From: DASUPK01 sp963815665
Lineage (GTDB): Bacteria > Actinomycetota > Thermoleophilia > Solirubrobacterales > 70-9
Length of the DNA stretch: 64,000 bases
NCBI GenBank assembly: GCA_963815665.1
Contig: CAWFHN010000011.1
Span: forward strand, 248,001 to 312,000
Reading direction: 5' to 3'
Part shown: piece by piece, positions 1-7,532 of the stretch
Layout of the letters: each line of letters begins with the position of its first letter
How positions within the stretch are numbered: the stretch's first letter is position 1
Made by a program: the position numbers and the translations under genes
Notes under the pieces: generated by a model
What the model saw: the letters and a program-made list of their open reading frames with translations, nothing else
The model's database searches: none
Told to the model about the DNA's origin: nothing

Positions 1-668
1 CCGTAGTAGGTCCTGAACGCCGCCACCAGCTCCGAAGGCGAACCGGCGTAGTTGAAGGTGTAGGTGTCTCTCTCGAAGGAGATCTGCTCCTTAGAGACTC
101 CCGCGGCAGTGAACCGCTCGACCACCTCGTCCTCGACGCCCCAGGTCATCGGGCTGATGAACCCGTCCGGCGGCGGGGGCGAATACGAGGAGCTGACCTT
201 CAGGATCTGGGCGACCAGTGTGGGGTCATTGGGGATCCAATTTCCCATCACGATCCGGCATCCCGGCTTGGTCACCCGGACCATCTCCTTGGCCACGCCG
301 AATGGATTGGGAGCGAACATCGCCCCGAAGATGCTGATCACGAGGTCGAAGCTCTCGTCATCGAGCAGGCTGAGGTCCGTCGCATCGCCCTCCTCGAACC
401 GCAGGTTGGCCAAGCCGAGCTCCTCGGCTCGCTCGTTGCCGGCCGCGACCAGGTAGGCGGCGATGTCGACGCCGAGCACGTCCGCACCCAGCTGAGCCGC
501 CGGAACAGCGGTGGTGCCGTCGCCGCATCCGAGATCGAGCATTCGCATCCCCTCGGTGATCCCCAGCTTGCCCACGAGCGCCTCACCGCTGTCGCGCATG
601 GTCGCCGCGATCTGCGTGAAGTCGCCCTTCTCCCACAGTGCTTTGTTCGGATTGGTCGTGGCAGTCAT
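1..668 (-). CDS. Class I SAM-dependent methyltransferase (C-terminus cut off by window edge)
   Basis: Reading leftward from the ATG at 668, the frame stays open to the window edge (222 codons). A strong ribosome site (AAGGAGAG) lies just upstream. Motif I (LDLGCGDGTTA) and the motif II acidic residue (LGVD) of the Rossmann SAM-binding fold are visible, followed by FDLVISIFGAMFAPNP, typical of UbiE/Methyltransf_11 proteins. The substrate cannot be told. It is the last gene of the leftward operon headed by the ArsR-rhodanese gene, 14 bases after the flavoprotein gene, so a role in detoxification or sulfur chemistry is an inference from context only. Confidence 0.85.
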   Translation of the reverse strand, partial: MTATTNPNKALWEKGDFTQIAATMRDSGEALVGKLGITEGMRMLDLGCGDGTTAVPAAQLGADVLGVDIAAYLVAAGNERAEELGLANLRFEEGDATDLSLLDDESFDLVISIFGAMFAPNPFGVAKEMVRVTKPGCRIVMGNWIPNDPTLVAQILKVSSSYSPPPPDGFISPMTWGVEDEVVERFTAAGVSKEQISFERDTYTFNYAGSPSELVAAFRTYY

Positions 669-682
669 CGTCTCTCCTTGCG

Positions 683-1624
683 TTAGTGGCTACTTGCCTT
701 TGCTGGCGTTCGTGATCCGCCAACCGAGGCTCTTCCAGGAAGCATTCGGTGCGCCAACCCGGCGTTGATCGCGTATGCCGCCCGGGATCCGGCGGCGGCG
801 GCGAGCACCACGGCGGCCTTGCCCACGGTCGCGTCGCCTGCGGCGAAAACCCCCGGGAGGCTGGTGCGGCCGTCGTCGTCGATGACCACCATGCCGCCCT
901 CGTCGAGCTCGCAGCCCAGCTCGGCCGGCAGGGGGCTTGACGTGAAGCCGGGCGCGTAGAACAGGCCGGCGCGGTCGTCGCTCGACCCGTCGACGAAGCG
1001 GATTCTTGCCAGCCTGCCGTCCTCGGCCTCGAGCCGGGCCACCGGATCGTCGCGGATCACTACGCCGGCCGCCTCCAACCTGGTCTGCTCGTCAGGCTCG
1101 AGCTCCGCGTCGCCGTTCGTGATCAGGACGACGTCGTCGCTGAGCGAGGTCAGCAGCAGCGCGAGGCCGGCGGCGTCGGCGCCATAAGCGGCCAGAGGCC
1201 GGTCCCGCACCTCCCAGCCGTGGCAGTACGGGCAGTGGAACACCCCTCGTGCCCAGACCTGCGCTGCGCCTTCGATCGGCGGCAGCTCATAGCGAACCCC
1301 GGGGCAGAGCAGCAGGACGCCGGCACTGTCCTCTTCCTCATCGGCGAGAACGCTGAAGCCGACTGGCGTCTTGCGAACTGCTTCGGCAGCAGCCATTCGC
1401 ACCGTCACGCTTTCATAGGGCCGAAGCTGTTCCCTCGCAGTCCGGCGGAGCTCGAGCGGAGGAGTGCCGTCGTGGCCGAACAGGCCGTGCACCGCCTCGT
1501 TCGGGGCATGCGCGGGGTCGTCCGCATCGAGCAACAGCACGCGCCGCCGCATTCGACCCAGGATCAGGGCGGCGGCGAGCCCGGCCGGGCCGCCGCCGAC
1601 TATCGCTACGTCAAACCGGCTCAT
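683..1624 (-). CDS. Thioredoxin-reductase-like NAD(P)/FAD-dependent oxidoreductase
   Basis: 313 aa. N-terminal FAD-binding GGGPAG (about residues 10-15), a redox-active CPYC pair (about residue 130, HCPYCHGWE), and the C-terminal FAD motif GVFAAGDA. This is the layout of the thioredoxin reductase/alkyl hydroperoxide reductase F-like class II flavoprotein family. A longer in-frame extension upstream only reads across the preceding gene. The ATG at 1624 overlaps that gene's TGA (ATGA), so the two are translationally coupled. Likely a cytoplasmic NADPH-dependent disulfide reductase. No thioredoxin gene sits beside it, so the electron acceptor is unknown. Confidence 0.85.
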   Translation of the reverse strand: MSRFDVAIVGGGPAGLAAALILGRMRRRVLLLDADDPAHAPNEAVHGLFGHDGTPPLELRRTAREQLRPYESVTVRMAAAEAVRKTPVGFSVLADEEEDSAGVLLLCPGVRYELPPIEGAAQVWARGVFHCPYCHGWEVRDRPLAAYGADAAGLALLLTSLSDDVVLITNGDAELEPDEQTRLEAAGVVIRDDPVARLEAEDGRLARIRFVDGSSDDRAGLFYAPGFTSSPLPAELGCELDEGGMVVIDDDGRTSLPGVFAAGDATVGKAAVVLAAAAGSRAAYAINAGLAHRMLPGRASVGGSRTPAKASSH

Positions 1625-2391
1625 TGGGGCTTGATGGCCAGGAGAGAGATGCTCTTGACCCCGTATTTGTCGCTGGCGTTCCGTGCCCGATCGGAGATGA
1701 ACTCGTAGGGGTTGTCGCGGATCTGCTTGATCCGCAGCCCCGAGCCCTCGATCGCCTTGCGGTAGGCGTCCACCTGCGCGGCGCCGCCGATGCATGAGGC
1801 CCAGAGATCGGCGTCGCAGACGATGGACTCCTTCATCTGCTGCTCGCTGACGATGTCGGCGATCGCGAGTCGGCCTCCAGGCCGCAGGACCCGGTGTGCC
1901 TCGGCGAAGACGGCTCCCTTGTCGGGCGCGAGGTTGATCACGCCGTTCGAGATCACGCAGTCGAAGCTCTCCGACTCGGCGGGCAGGTCCTCAATGCGTC
2001 CCTCGCGGAACTCGACCTGGGAGTAGCCGAGCTCCTTCGCGATCCCCCTCGACTTCACGAGCTGCTCGGTGGTGAAGTCAACTCCCGCGACGGATCCGGA
2101 CGTGCCGACCTGCTCGGCGGCGAAGAAGACGTCCATCCCCGACCCGCTGCCGAGATCTATGACCTGCTCGCCCTCGCCCAGGTCGGCGAGATCGAAGAAG
2201 TAGCCGACGCCCGCAAACGACTCGCACGCTGCATCGGGAACACGATCGAGGATGTCGGGCGGATACCCGAGATGCTCGGCCAGCGGGCGTCCCAGCTCGA
2301 AGTGGTACTTGCCCTCCGGCTGCTCGGCGACGTGGCGGTACATGTCCTTGACCTTCGTTTCGAGCTCGCGGGTGTCTACGGCTGCTTCCAT
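1621..2391 (-). CDS. ArsM-like SAM-dependent methyltransferase
   Basis: 256 aa with a GAGGAGAAGGAA ribosome site before the ATG. SAM motif LGSGSGMD and the ArsM-type stretches SNGVINLAPDK, HRVLRPGGRLAIADIV and ASCIGGAAQ place it in the arsenite methyltransferase family. However, the cysteine normally found as SNCVINL is glycine here, and the upstream LGCGNP-type cysteine region reads ESFAGVG. Only C in ASCIGG and a few others remain. The set of arsenic-binding cysteines therefore looks incomplete and true arsenite methylation is doubtful; another thiophilic substrate is possible. Third gene of the ArsR-rhodanese operon. Confidence 0.75.
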   Translation of the reverse strand: MEAAVDTRELETKVKDMYRHVAEQPEGKYHFELGRPLAEHLGYPPDILDRVPDAACESFAGVGYFFDLADLGEGEQVIDLGSGSGMDVFFAAEQVGTSGSVAGVDFTTEQLVKSRGIAKELGYSQVEFREGRIEDLPAESESFDCVISNGVINLAPDKGAVFAEAHRVLRPGGRLAIADIVSEQQMKESIVCDADLWASCIGGAAQVDAYRKAIEGSGLRIKQIRDNPYEFISDRARNASDKYGVKSISLLAIKPQ

Positions 2392-2410
2392 TTCCTTCTC
2401 CTCGTTTTGG

Positions 2411-2896
2411 CTAGCTGGGCTGGGTTGCGGGTTGGGGCACCCCGCGTCGACGCCACCAGATGCCGAGCAGTGTCGATGGGATGCAGAAGTTCGTGACAGT
2501 CAGTACGCCGCAAACCGAAACCAGGATTCCGCCGAGAATCAGCGCGGCCGTCGGCTGACCGAAGGCGAACAGCAGGCCGGTCGCCAGCAGCCAGATCGTC
2601 GCCAGCTTGAATGCGTGACGGCGGGGAGTGGGGTTGGGGGGGAGCTCCGGCGCACCGCTGAGATGGCGGATGGCGTGATTCCAGATCAGGTCGAAGGGGT
2701 GGCGGGGGGTCCACCCGGCGACCGCGCCGACAGGGACGAGCGCGAGGATCAGGACGCTCGATTGAAGGGCGAGTCCGATGACGACGATTCCGAGGCAAAG
2801 GGCGGTGGGGAAGCGGAGTCCCCAGCGAAGGGCGCGCCTTTCCTCGGCGCTCAGGCAGTAGCCCTGCACCGCCAGGTTTCGGTCCGTCCAGCTCAT
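2411..2896 (-). CDS. DUF4395 family integral membrane protein
   Basis: 161 aa from the ATG at 2896, which overlaps the TGA of the upstream regulator (ATGA). Two pairs of hydrophobic helices (about residues 25-60 and 95-140), with the family-like stretches HPFDLIWNHAIRHL and TNFCIPSTLLG. DUF4395 proteins are commonly found next to thioredoxins, rhodaneses and other sulfur genes, which agrees with the context. The biochemical role is unknown; a part in moving sulfur or thiol compounds across the membrane is only a guess. Confidence 0.75.
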   Translation of the reverse strand: MSWTDRNLAVQGYCLSAEERRALRWGLRFPTALCLGIVVIGLALQSSVLILALVPVGAVAGWTPRHPFDLIWNHAIRHLSGAPELPPNPTPRRHAFKLATIWLLATGLLFAFGQPTAALILGGILVSVCGVLTVTNFCIPSTLLGIWWRRRGVPQPATQPS

Positions 2897-3555
2897 CCGG
2901 CGCCCGACTTCTCCAGCTCGGCCAGGTGCCACTCGGGCCAGCCCTGATCGAGCCGGCGGGCTTCGCGGCCGGCGGCCCGGAGGCGATGGACCGCATCGTG
3001 GGCCATCACGCAGAACGGGCCCCGGCAGTAGGCGATGACCTCGCGATCGCTGGGGAGCTCATCGAGGTGCTGCTCGAGCTCGGAGAGGGGGATGGACTGA
3101 GCGCCCTCGATGTGACCGGCCTCGAACTCGTCGGCGGGGCGGACGTCCACCACGACGACGTCGCGGCGCCGGAGTCGCTTGAGTAGCTCATCGCGGTCGA
3201 TCCCCTCGACCTCCTCGCCCAGGTAGTCGCGAGCCGAGCGCTCGACCTCGCCCAGCCGCTCGGCCGAGGTATCCCGCAGCGCGAGCCAGAGGCGGAGGAC
3301 GTCATCGCCGGCCAGCTCGTACCTGACCCTCGTGCCGTCGCGCTCTCGCGTGACCAGGCCGGCCGCGTGCAGGGCCTGCAGGTGCTGGGACGCGTTCGCC
3401 ACCGATTGCTTGCTGGCCTTCGCCAGCGAGTCGACCGTGCGCGGGCCCTGGGCCAGGAGGTCGAGCAGCTCCAGCCGGCGGGGGCTGGCGAATGCCTTGC
3501 CCATCACGGCGATCGACTCGAACAGGGCTGTCTTTCGCCGGTCCGTCTTGCTCAT
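2893..3555 (-). CDS. ArsR-family repressor fused to a rhodanese domain
   Basis: 220 aa. Residues 15-100 form an ArsR winged helix (SPRRLELLDLLAQGPRTVDSL, SVANASQHLQALHAAGLV). Residues 125-210 form a rhodanese domain with loop YCRGPFC holding two cysteines. The CxC arsenic-binding site of classic ArsR is absent, so the sensed ligand is more likely a sulfane sulfur species handled by the rhodanese cysteine (inference). It is the first gene of the leftward operon and divergent from an MBL persulfide-dioxygenase-like gene. The palindrome at 3565-3580 lies between them and is its probable operator. A TTGAAT box seven bases before the ATG suggests a leaderless transcript. Confidence 0.88.
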   Translation of the reverse strand: MSKTDRRKTALFESIAVMGKAFASPRRLELLDLLAQGPRTVDSLAKASKQSVANASQHLQALHAAGLVTRERDGTRVRYELAGDDVLRLWLALRDTSAERLGEVERSARDYLGEEVEGIDRDELLKRLRRRDVVVVDVRPADEFEAGHIEGAQSIPLSELEQHLDELPSDREVIAYCRGPFCVMAHDAVHRLRAAGREARRLDQGWPEWHLAELEKSGAG

Positions 3556-3564
3556 ATCAACTAT

Positions 3565-3580
3565 TCAAGCGAATGCTTGA
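3565..3580. promoter_or_regulatory. Probable ArsR-type operator palindrome
   Basis: Perfect inverted repeat TCAAGC-GAAT-GCTTGA in the 43-base gap between divergent genes. On the minus strand a TTGACA box lies on one side and TTGAAT on the other with a 17-base spacer. On the plus strand TAAGAT follows the palindrome immediately. A bound repressor would cover both promoters. Confidence 0.7.
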
Positions 3581-3598
3581 TAAGATGTCAAGGTCACC

Positions 3599-4363
3599 AT
3601 GTACTTCCGCCAGTTCCTCAATGACGACACGGCCTGCGCCTCTTATCTGCTCGGCTGTCCGACGGCGGGGGAGCTCGCCGTCGTCGATGCACACGTGGAC
3701 CTGGTCGACGACTACCTCGCGGCCGCGAAGTCGCAGGGCTCCGAGATCGTCGCGGCGATCGAGACCCACGTCCAGGCGGACCACATCTCCGGCCTGCCGC
3801 AGCTCGTCGAGCGGACCGACGCCACCGCGTACATGCCCGAGGGCTCCGGCGCCGAGTTTTCCCACCAGGCTCTCCCGGACCGGGAGCTCGTCGAGCTTGG
3901 CAACACGGTGATCGAGGCGATCGCCACACCGGGCCACGCCCCGGCTCATCACTCCTACCTGGTCACCGATCACCGCCGCGGCGAGGAGCCCTGGTTCGTC
4001 CTCACCGGCGACTCGCTGCTGGTAGGCGCCGTCGGGCGTCCCGATCTGCACGCCGCGAGCGAGGAGAGCGTCGAGGAGCTGGCTCGCACCCTGTACCGCT
4101 CGTTGCATGAGCGGCTGCTGGCGCTGCCCGACCACCTCCTGGTCTACCCGGCTCACTACGCCGGGTCGGTCTGCGGGCGCGGCCTCTCCGGGCACCCGGC
4201 CTCCAGCGTCGGCTTCGAGCGCCGCCACAACGAAGCGCTCGCCGCCGCGTCCGAGGATGCGTTCGTCGCGGCGGTGCTCAAGGACATCCCACCCGTCCCT
4301 GAGCGGCAGGCGGAGATCGTCGCGGCCAATCGATCCGGCAATCCCTCGGCCGCGCTCGCTTGA
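3599..4363 (+). CDS. MBL-fold hydrolase, persulfide dioxygenase (ETHE1)-like
   Basis: 254 aa. The metallo-beta-lactamase metal motif THVQADHISG (HxxxDH), then TPGHAPAHHSY, TGDSLLVGAVGRPDL and the later metal histidine in YPAHYAG. This combination is typical of persulfide dioxygenase/Blh-type enzymes that oxidise glutathione persulfide or a related low-molecular-weight persulfide. It is divergent from the ArsR-rhodanese regulator and overlaps the MFS gene by four bases, so it belongs to the same regulated module. Substrate assignment is by family and neighbours. Confidence 0.85.
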   Translation: MYFRQFLNDDTACASYLLGCPTAGELAVVDAHVDLVDDYLAAAKSQGSEIVAAIETHVQADHISGLPQLVERTDATAYMPEGSGAEFSHQALPDRELVELGNTVIEAIATPGHAPAHHSYLVTDHRRGEEPWFVLTGDSLLVGAVGRPDLHAASEESVEELARTLYRSLHERLLALPDHLLVYPAHYAGSVCGRGLSGHPASSVGFERRHNEALAAASEDAFVAAVLKDIPPVPERQAEIVAANRSGNPSAALA

Positions 4364-5640
4364 GCCCGCGTAGGGTCGAGCTCGGGCTGCGGGAGAACCT
4401 CCCTCAGTTCGCCCTGCTGGTCGGGGTGAACGCGCTGGTTGGCGCGATGGTCGGACTCGAACGCTCGACGCTCCCTCTGATCGGCGAGGACTCCTTCGGG
4501 GTCGGTTCGTCCGTCGCGGTCCTCTCTTTCATCGTCGCCTTCGGCCTCGCCAAGTCATTCACGAACCTCGGGGCCGGGGCGTTCGCCGAGCGCATCGGCA
4601 GGCGCCGGCTGCTGATCGCGGGCTGGGCGGTCGCCCTTCCGGTCCCGCTGCTGATCGGAGTCGCGCCGAGCTGGGCCTGGATCGTCGCCGCGAACCTCTT
4701 TCTCGGGGTGAACCAGGGTCTCGCCTGGTCGATGACGGTGGTGATGAAAATCGACCTGGTCGGTCCCGAGCGCCGCGGCCTGGCGCTCGGTCTGAACGAG
4801 TCCGCCGGCTACGGCGGGGTCGCCGCCGCCGCCGCCGTCAGCGGCTGGCTCGCCGCCGACCTGGTCGCGCGGGATGTGCTGGTGGTGGGCGGAGCGGCGA
4901 TCGCGATCGTGGCCTTGCTGATCACCGTGATCTTCGTGCGCGATACAGCCGCACACGTCGCACTCGAGCAGGCGCGCGACCACGATGCGGGCGCCGGCGC
5001 TCCGCGGATGCGCGACGTCTTTGCCAACGCGACCTACCGCGTCCCTGCGCTTCGCTCGTGCTCGCAGGCGGGCTTGGTCAACAACCTGAACGACGCTCTC
5101 GCCTGGGGACTCGTGCCACTGTTCCTCGCCGCGCATGGCGCCGGTATCGGCGAGATCGGACTGGTCGCCGGCGTCTACCCGGCGGTCTGGGGCCTGGGGC
5201 AGATCTGGGCCGGACACTGGTCCGACAGCGTCGGCCGCAAGCCGCTGATCGTCGCCGGGATGCTGATCCAGGCGGCCGCGCTCTCTCTCCTGGCGGTGTC
5301 GGATGGCCGGGTCGCCGTGGCAGTCGTATCGGCTGTCGCGCTTGGTGTCGGCACGGCGCTCGTCTACCCGACGCTGATCGCCGCGGTCTCCGACGCGGTC
5401 AGCCCAGTGGCCCGCGCTCCGGTGGTCGGCGTCTACCGCTTCTGGCGCGACATGGGCTACGTCGCGGGGGGCCTTCTCGTCGGCGCCGTCGCCGACGCGA
5501 TCGATTTCGGAGCTGCGATCGGTGTGGTCGCCGCGCTCACCGCGGTCTCCGGACTCTGGGTCGCAATCGACCTGCCCCAAGGGCGACCGAGTCCACGTGG
5601 GCTGCCCGGCGCCGCTCAGGAGACAATTGCCGAGGCATGA
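4360..5640 (+). CDS. MFS transporter (12 transmembrane segments)
   Basis: 426 aa, start TTG at 4360 overlapping the TGA of the MBL gene. About twelve hydrophobic helices. The MFS signature after TM2 (GAFAERIGRRRLLIAG) and its repeat in the second half (GHWSDSVGRKPLIVAGM) are clear. Its place inside a sulfane-sulfur gene set suggests export or import of a sulfur-containing or thiophilic anion, but nothing in the sequence fixes the substrate. It ends with ATGA shared with the DsrE gene. Confidence 0.85.
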   Translation: MSPRRVELGLRENLPQFALLVGVNALVGAMVGLERSTLPLIGEDSFGVGSSVAVLSFIVAFGLAKSFTNLGAGAFAERIGRRRLLIAGWAVALPVPLLIGVAPSWAWIVAANLFLGVNQGLAWSMTVVMKIDLVGPERRGLALGLNESAGYGGVAAAAAVSGWLAADLVARDVLVVGGAAIAIVALLITVIFVRDTAAHVALEQARDHDAGAGAPRMRDVFANATYRVPALRSCSQAGLVNNLNDALAWGLVPLFLAAHGAGIGEIGLVAGVYPAVWGLGQIWAGHWSDSVGRKPLIVAGMLIQAAALSLLAVSDGRVAVAVVSAVALGVGTALVYPTLIAAVSDAVSPVARAPVVGVYRFWRDMGYVAGGLLVGAVADAIDFGAAIGVVAALTAVSGLWVAIDLPQGRPSPRGLPGAAQETIAEA

Positions 5641-5987
5641 ACGTTCTCTTCATCCTCAACGACGCGCCATACGGGAATGAGCGCTCCTTCAACGCGCTGA
5701 GGCTCGCAACCGCGCTCGCCAAGCACGACGAAGTCCAGTTGCGAGCCTTCCTGATGGGCGACGCGGTCGGCTGCGCGCTCGCCGACCAGAAGACGCCCGA
5801 GGGTTACTACAACCTGGGTCGCATGCTGAAGGGGCTGATTGGCCGGGGCATCGAGGTCGGGTTGTGCGGGACCTGTCTGGACACACGCGGTCTCGCATCA
5901 GCGACGTTCGTCGAGGGCGCCGAGCGCTCGACCATGGATGAGCTCGCGGGGTGGGTCACCTGGGCGGATCAGGTCTTGACGTTCTGA
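5637..5987 (+). CDS. DsrE/DsrF-like small sulfur-relay protein
   Basis: 116 aa, ATG overlapping the stop of the MFS gene. The fold starts with VLFILNDAPYGNERSFNALRLA and carries the conserved cysteine pair LCGTC (about residues 82-85), followed by the DTRGL stretch. DsrE-family proteins carry persulfide on such cysteines and pass sulfur between partners. With the rhodanese that follows and the MBL dioxygenase before it, it fits a persulfide transfer and oxidation chain. Confidence 0.85.
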   Translation: MNVLFILNDAPYGNERSFNALRLATALAKHDEVQLRAFLMGDAVGCALADQKTPEGYYNLGRMLKGLIGRGIEVGLCGTCLDTRGLASATFVEGAERSTMDELAGWVTWADQVLTF

Positions 5988-6034
5988 TCCGGGAGCGCGT
6001 GATCCAGGCCGGGTCGGCATAGACTCGCGGCGAA

Positions 6035-6421
6035 CTGACCGAGCAACCCGAGACCGTCGATGAACTCCTGTTCGAGGCCCGCCGCGAGCTCGTCCGGCTG
6101 TCGGCCGGCGAGGCCCTCGAAGCGATGCGCCAAGGCGCAGCGCTGGTCGACATCCGTTCGGACGCCCAGCGGGCCGCCGACGGGTTGATCCCCGACGCCG
6201 GCGTCGTGCCGCGCAACGTCCTCGAGTGGCGCCTTGATCCCCAGTCGGACCACCGCGACGCTGGGCTGGCTCGTCGAGACCGACAGGTGATCGTGATCTG
6301 CAACCACGGCTATCAGTCCAGCCTCGCGGCGGCGACGGTGCGGCGCTACGGCATGGACGCGACCGACGTGATCGGCGGCTTTCAGGCTTGGCGGGAGGCG
6401 GGCCTGCCGGTCACGGATTAG
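6035..6421 (+). CDS. Rhodanese-domain protein, apparent CTG start
   Basis: About 128 aa. The rhodanese core is clear: ALVDIRSDAQRAADG, active-site loop ICNHGYQSS with its cysteine, and VIGGFQAWREAGLPV. The first ATG (6125) would cut away the N-terminal helix. The frame is open from the stop at 6020 and contains no ATG, GTG or TTG before 6125. A CTG at 6035 gives LTEQPETVDELLFEARRELV, which looks like a genuine N-terminus, and a TAGACT box at 6020-6025 sits nine bases upstream, suiting a leaderless CTG start. It is the last gene of the rightward sulfur module. Confidence 0.8.
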   Translation: MTEQPETVDELLFEARRELVRLSAGEALEAMRQGAALVDIRSDAQRAADGLIPDAGVVPRNVLEWRLDPQSDHRDAGLARRDRQVIVICNHGYQSSLAAATVRRYGMDATDVIGGFQAWREAGLPVTD

Positions 6422-6422
6422 G

Positions 6423-6688
6423 AGCCTGGAGCAGCGCGTACCAGCGCCACGGGATGCCGTGTTCAAGGCCTGGACCGATCCCGACGAGCTCCGTCGCTGG
6501 TGGGGCCCAGGTGAGTTCACCTGTCCCGAGGCGGAGGTCGACCTGCGGCAGGGAGGGATTACCGGCTCGTCATGCAGCGCGCCTCGTCTACTCGTGGCGA
6601 TGGGAGACCGGACCCGCGGCTGACGGATCGGAGGGGGTCTCGTGAAGTTCGAGGCGCTGTTCAGCGGAGGGGGCGCAGGTTCCTGAGG
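6423..6688 (+). pseudogene. Remnant of an AHSA1/SRPBCC-domain gene
   Basis: From about 6426 the frame reads LEQRVPAPRDAVFKAWTDP then LRRWWGPGEFTCPEAEVDLR, the typical start of an activator-of-Hsp90-like/SRPBCC protein. After RQGG a one-base shift is needed to continue as DYRLVMQ. The next recognisable piece, RLVYSWRWETGPAADGSEG, follows with the usual roughly 20-residue stretch between them missing. A further shift would restore VKFEALFSGGG. At least two frameshifts and an internal deletion make it non-functional. No start codon suits the first fragment, which reads in from the end of the rhodanese gene. Confidence 0.7.
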
Positions 6689-6904
6689 TGCCGGATCCGA
6701 GTATGACCGGGACGATCGTGACGAGGAGCTCGTCGAGCAGGCCCGCCTCGGCGAGCTCGGAGGCGACCGGCCCGCCCCCGACCACCCAGAGATCCCGGTC
6801 GCCAGGCGGAATTCCAGGTCCGGCGCGCCGTCGAAGTTGGACGCGCCATCCTCCAGGTCCTACTTGAGGTTCCTGTGCGTGAACGACACGACGGCAATCC
6901 TATG
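6689..6904 (-). pseudogene. Chimeric gene debris: cupin N-terminus joined to a dihydrofolate-reductase-family fragment
   Basis: Reading leftward from about 6904, the frame gives VVSFTHRNLK, a stop, then DLEDGASNFDGAPDLEFRLAT, resembling the first 35 residues of small cupin-domain proteins. At a shared GGCGACCGG the sequence switches to another frame. It becomes a 115-base copy (6689-6803) of the dihydrofolate-reductase-family gene at 12568-12682, with four mismatches, encoding VVGGGPVASELAEAGLL and TIVPVILGSG. Neither piece has the rest of its gene. This looks like the product of deletion by illegitimate recombination. Confidence 0.7.
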
Positions 6905-6947
6905 GGCCCTGGTTGGGTCGCCGACCTGATGGTGCGAGACTGAGGCC

Positions 6948-7532
6948 GTGGATTGCCGAGTCGCAATCCTCGCCGGTGGCCGGTCCACGAGGCTGGGGCG
7001 GCCGAAGGCCACGGCGGAGCTGGCCGGCCGGCCGCTGATCGCTTACCCGCTCGCCGCCGCCCAGGCGGCCGGCCTGGAGGCGATGGTGGTGGCCAAGTCG
7101 GGGAGCGATCTGCCACCGCTTGGGGGCCCGCTGCTGCTCGAGCCCGATCAGCCACAGCACCCGCTGTGCGGTGTGCTGGCGGCGCTGCGGGAATCGAGTC
7201 GCCCGGTGCTGGCCGTGGCCTGCGACCTGCCCTTCCTCGCCTCGGATCTGCTCCGCTGGCTCGCATCTCAGCCCGAGCCGCTGGTCGTCGCGAAAACGGA
7301 GCGTGGCCTGCAGCCGCTGCTGGCGCGTTACGACCCCGTGCTCACGGATGCGCTGGAGGCCGGCCTGCGCCGGGAGGCGCCGATGCGGGAGCTCGTCGCC
7401 TCGCTTCGTCCGCGGGTCGTGGGCGAGCGGGTGCTGCGCCGCTTCGGCGATCCCCAGCGGCTCTGCTTCAACGTCAATTCGCCGACGGATCTGGCGAGGG
7501 CTGAGCGGATGCTGGCAATGGCTCGACCGTGA
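6948..7532 (+). CDS. mobA: Molybdenum cofactor guanylyltransferase MobA
   Basis: 194 aa, GTG start. The nucleotidyltransferase signature VAILAGGRSTRLGRPKA at the N-terminus binds GTP, and VACDLPFLASDLL contains the metal-binding aspartate. MobA attaches GMP to molybdopterin to form the guanine dinucleotide cofactor needed by DMSO-reductase-family enzymes such as the oxidoreductase encoded next to it. A GAGACT box six bases before the GTG suggests a leaderless transcript. The last 59 bases overlap tail to tail with the oxidoreductase gene. Confidence 0.92.
   Translation: MDCRVAILAGGRSTRLGRPKATAELAGRPLIAYPLAAAQAAGLEAMVVAKSGSDLPPLGGPLLLEPDQPQHPLCGVLAALRESSRPVLAVACDLPFLASDLLRWLASQPEPLVVAKTERGLQPLLARYDPVLTDALEAGLRREAPMRELVASLRPRVVGERVLRRFGDPQRLCFNVNSPTDLARAERMLAMARP

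Noticed and set aside
5058..5987. 309-codon frame ending in the DsrE protein
   Set aside because: Only the part from the ATG at 5637 is real; the first 193 codons overlap the MFS gene in another frame and show no domain.
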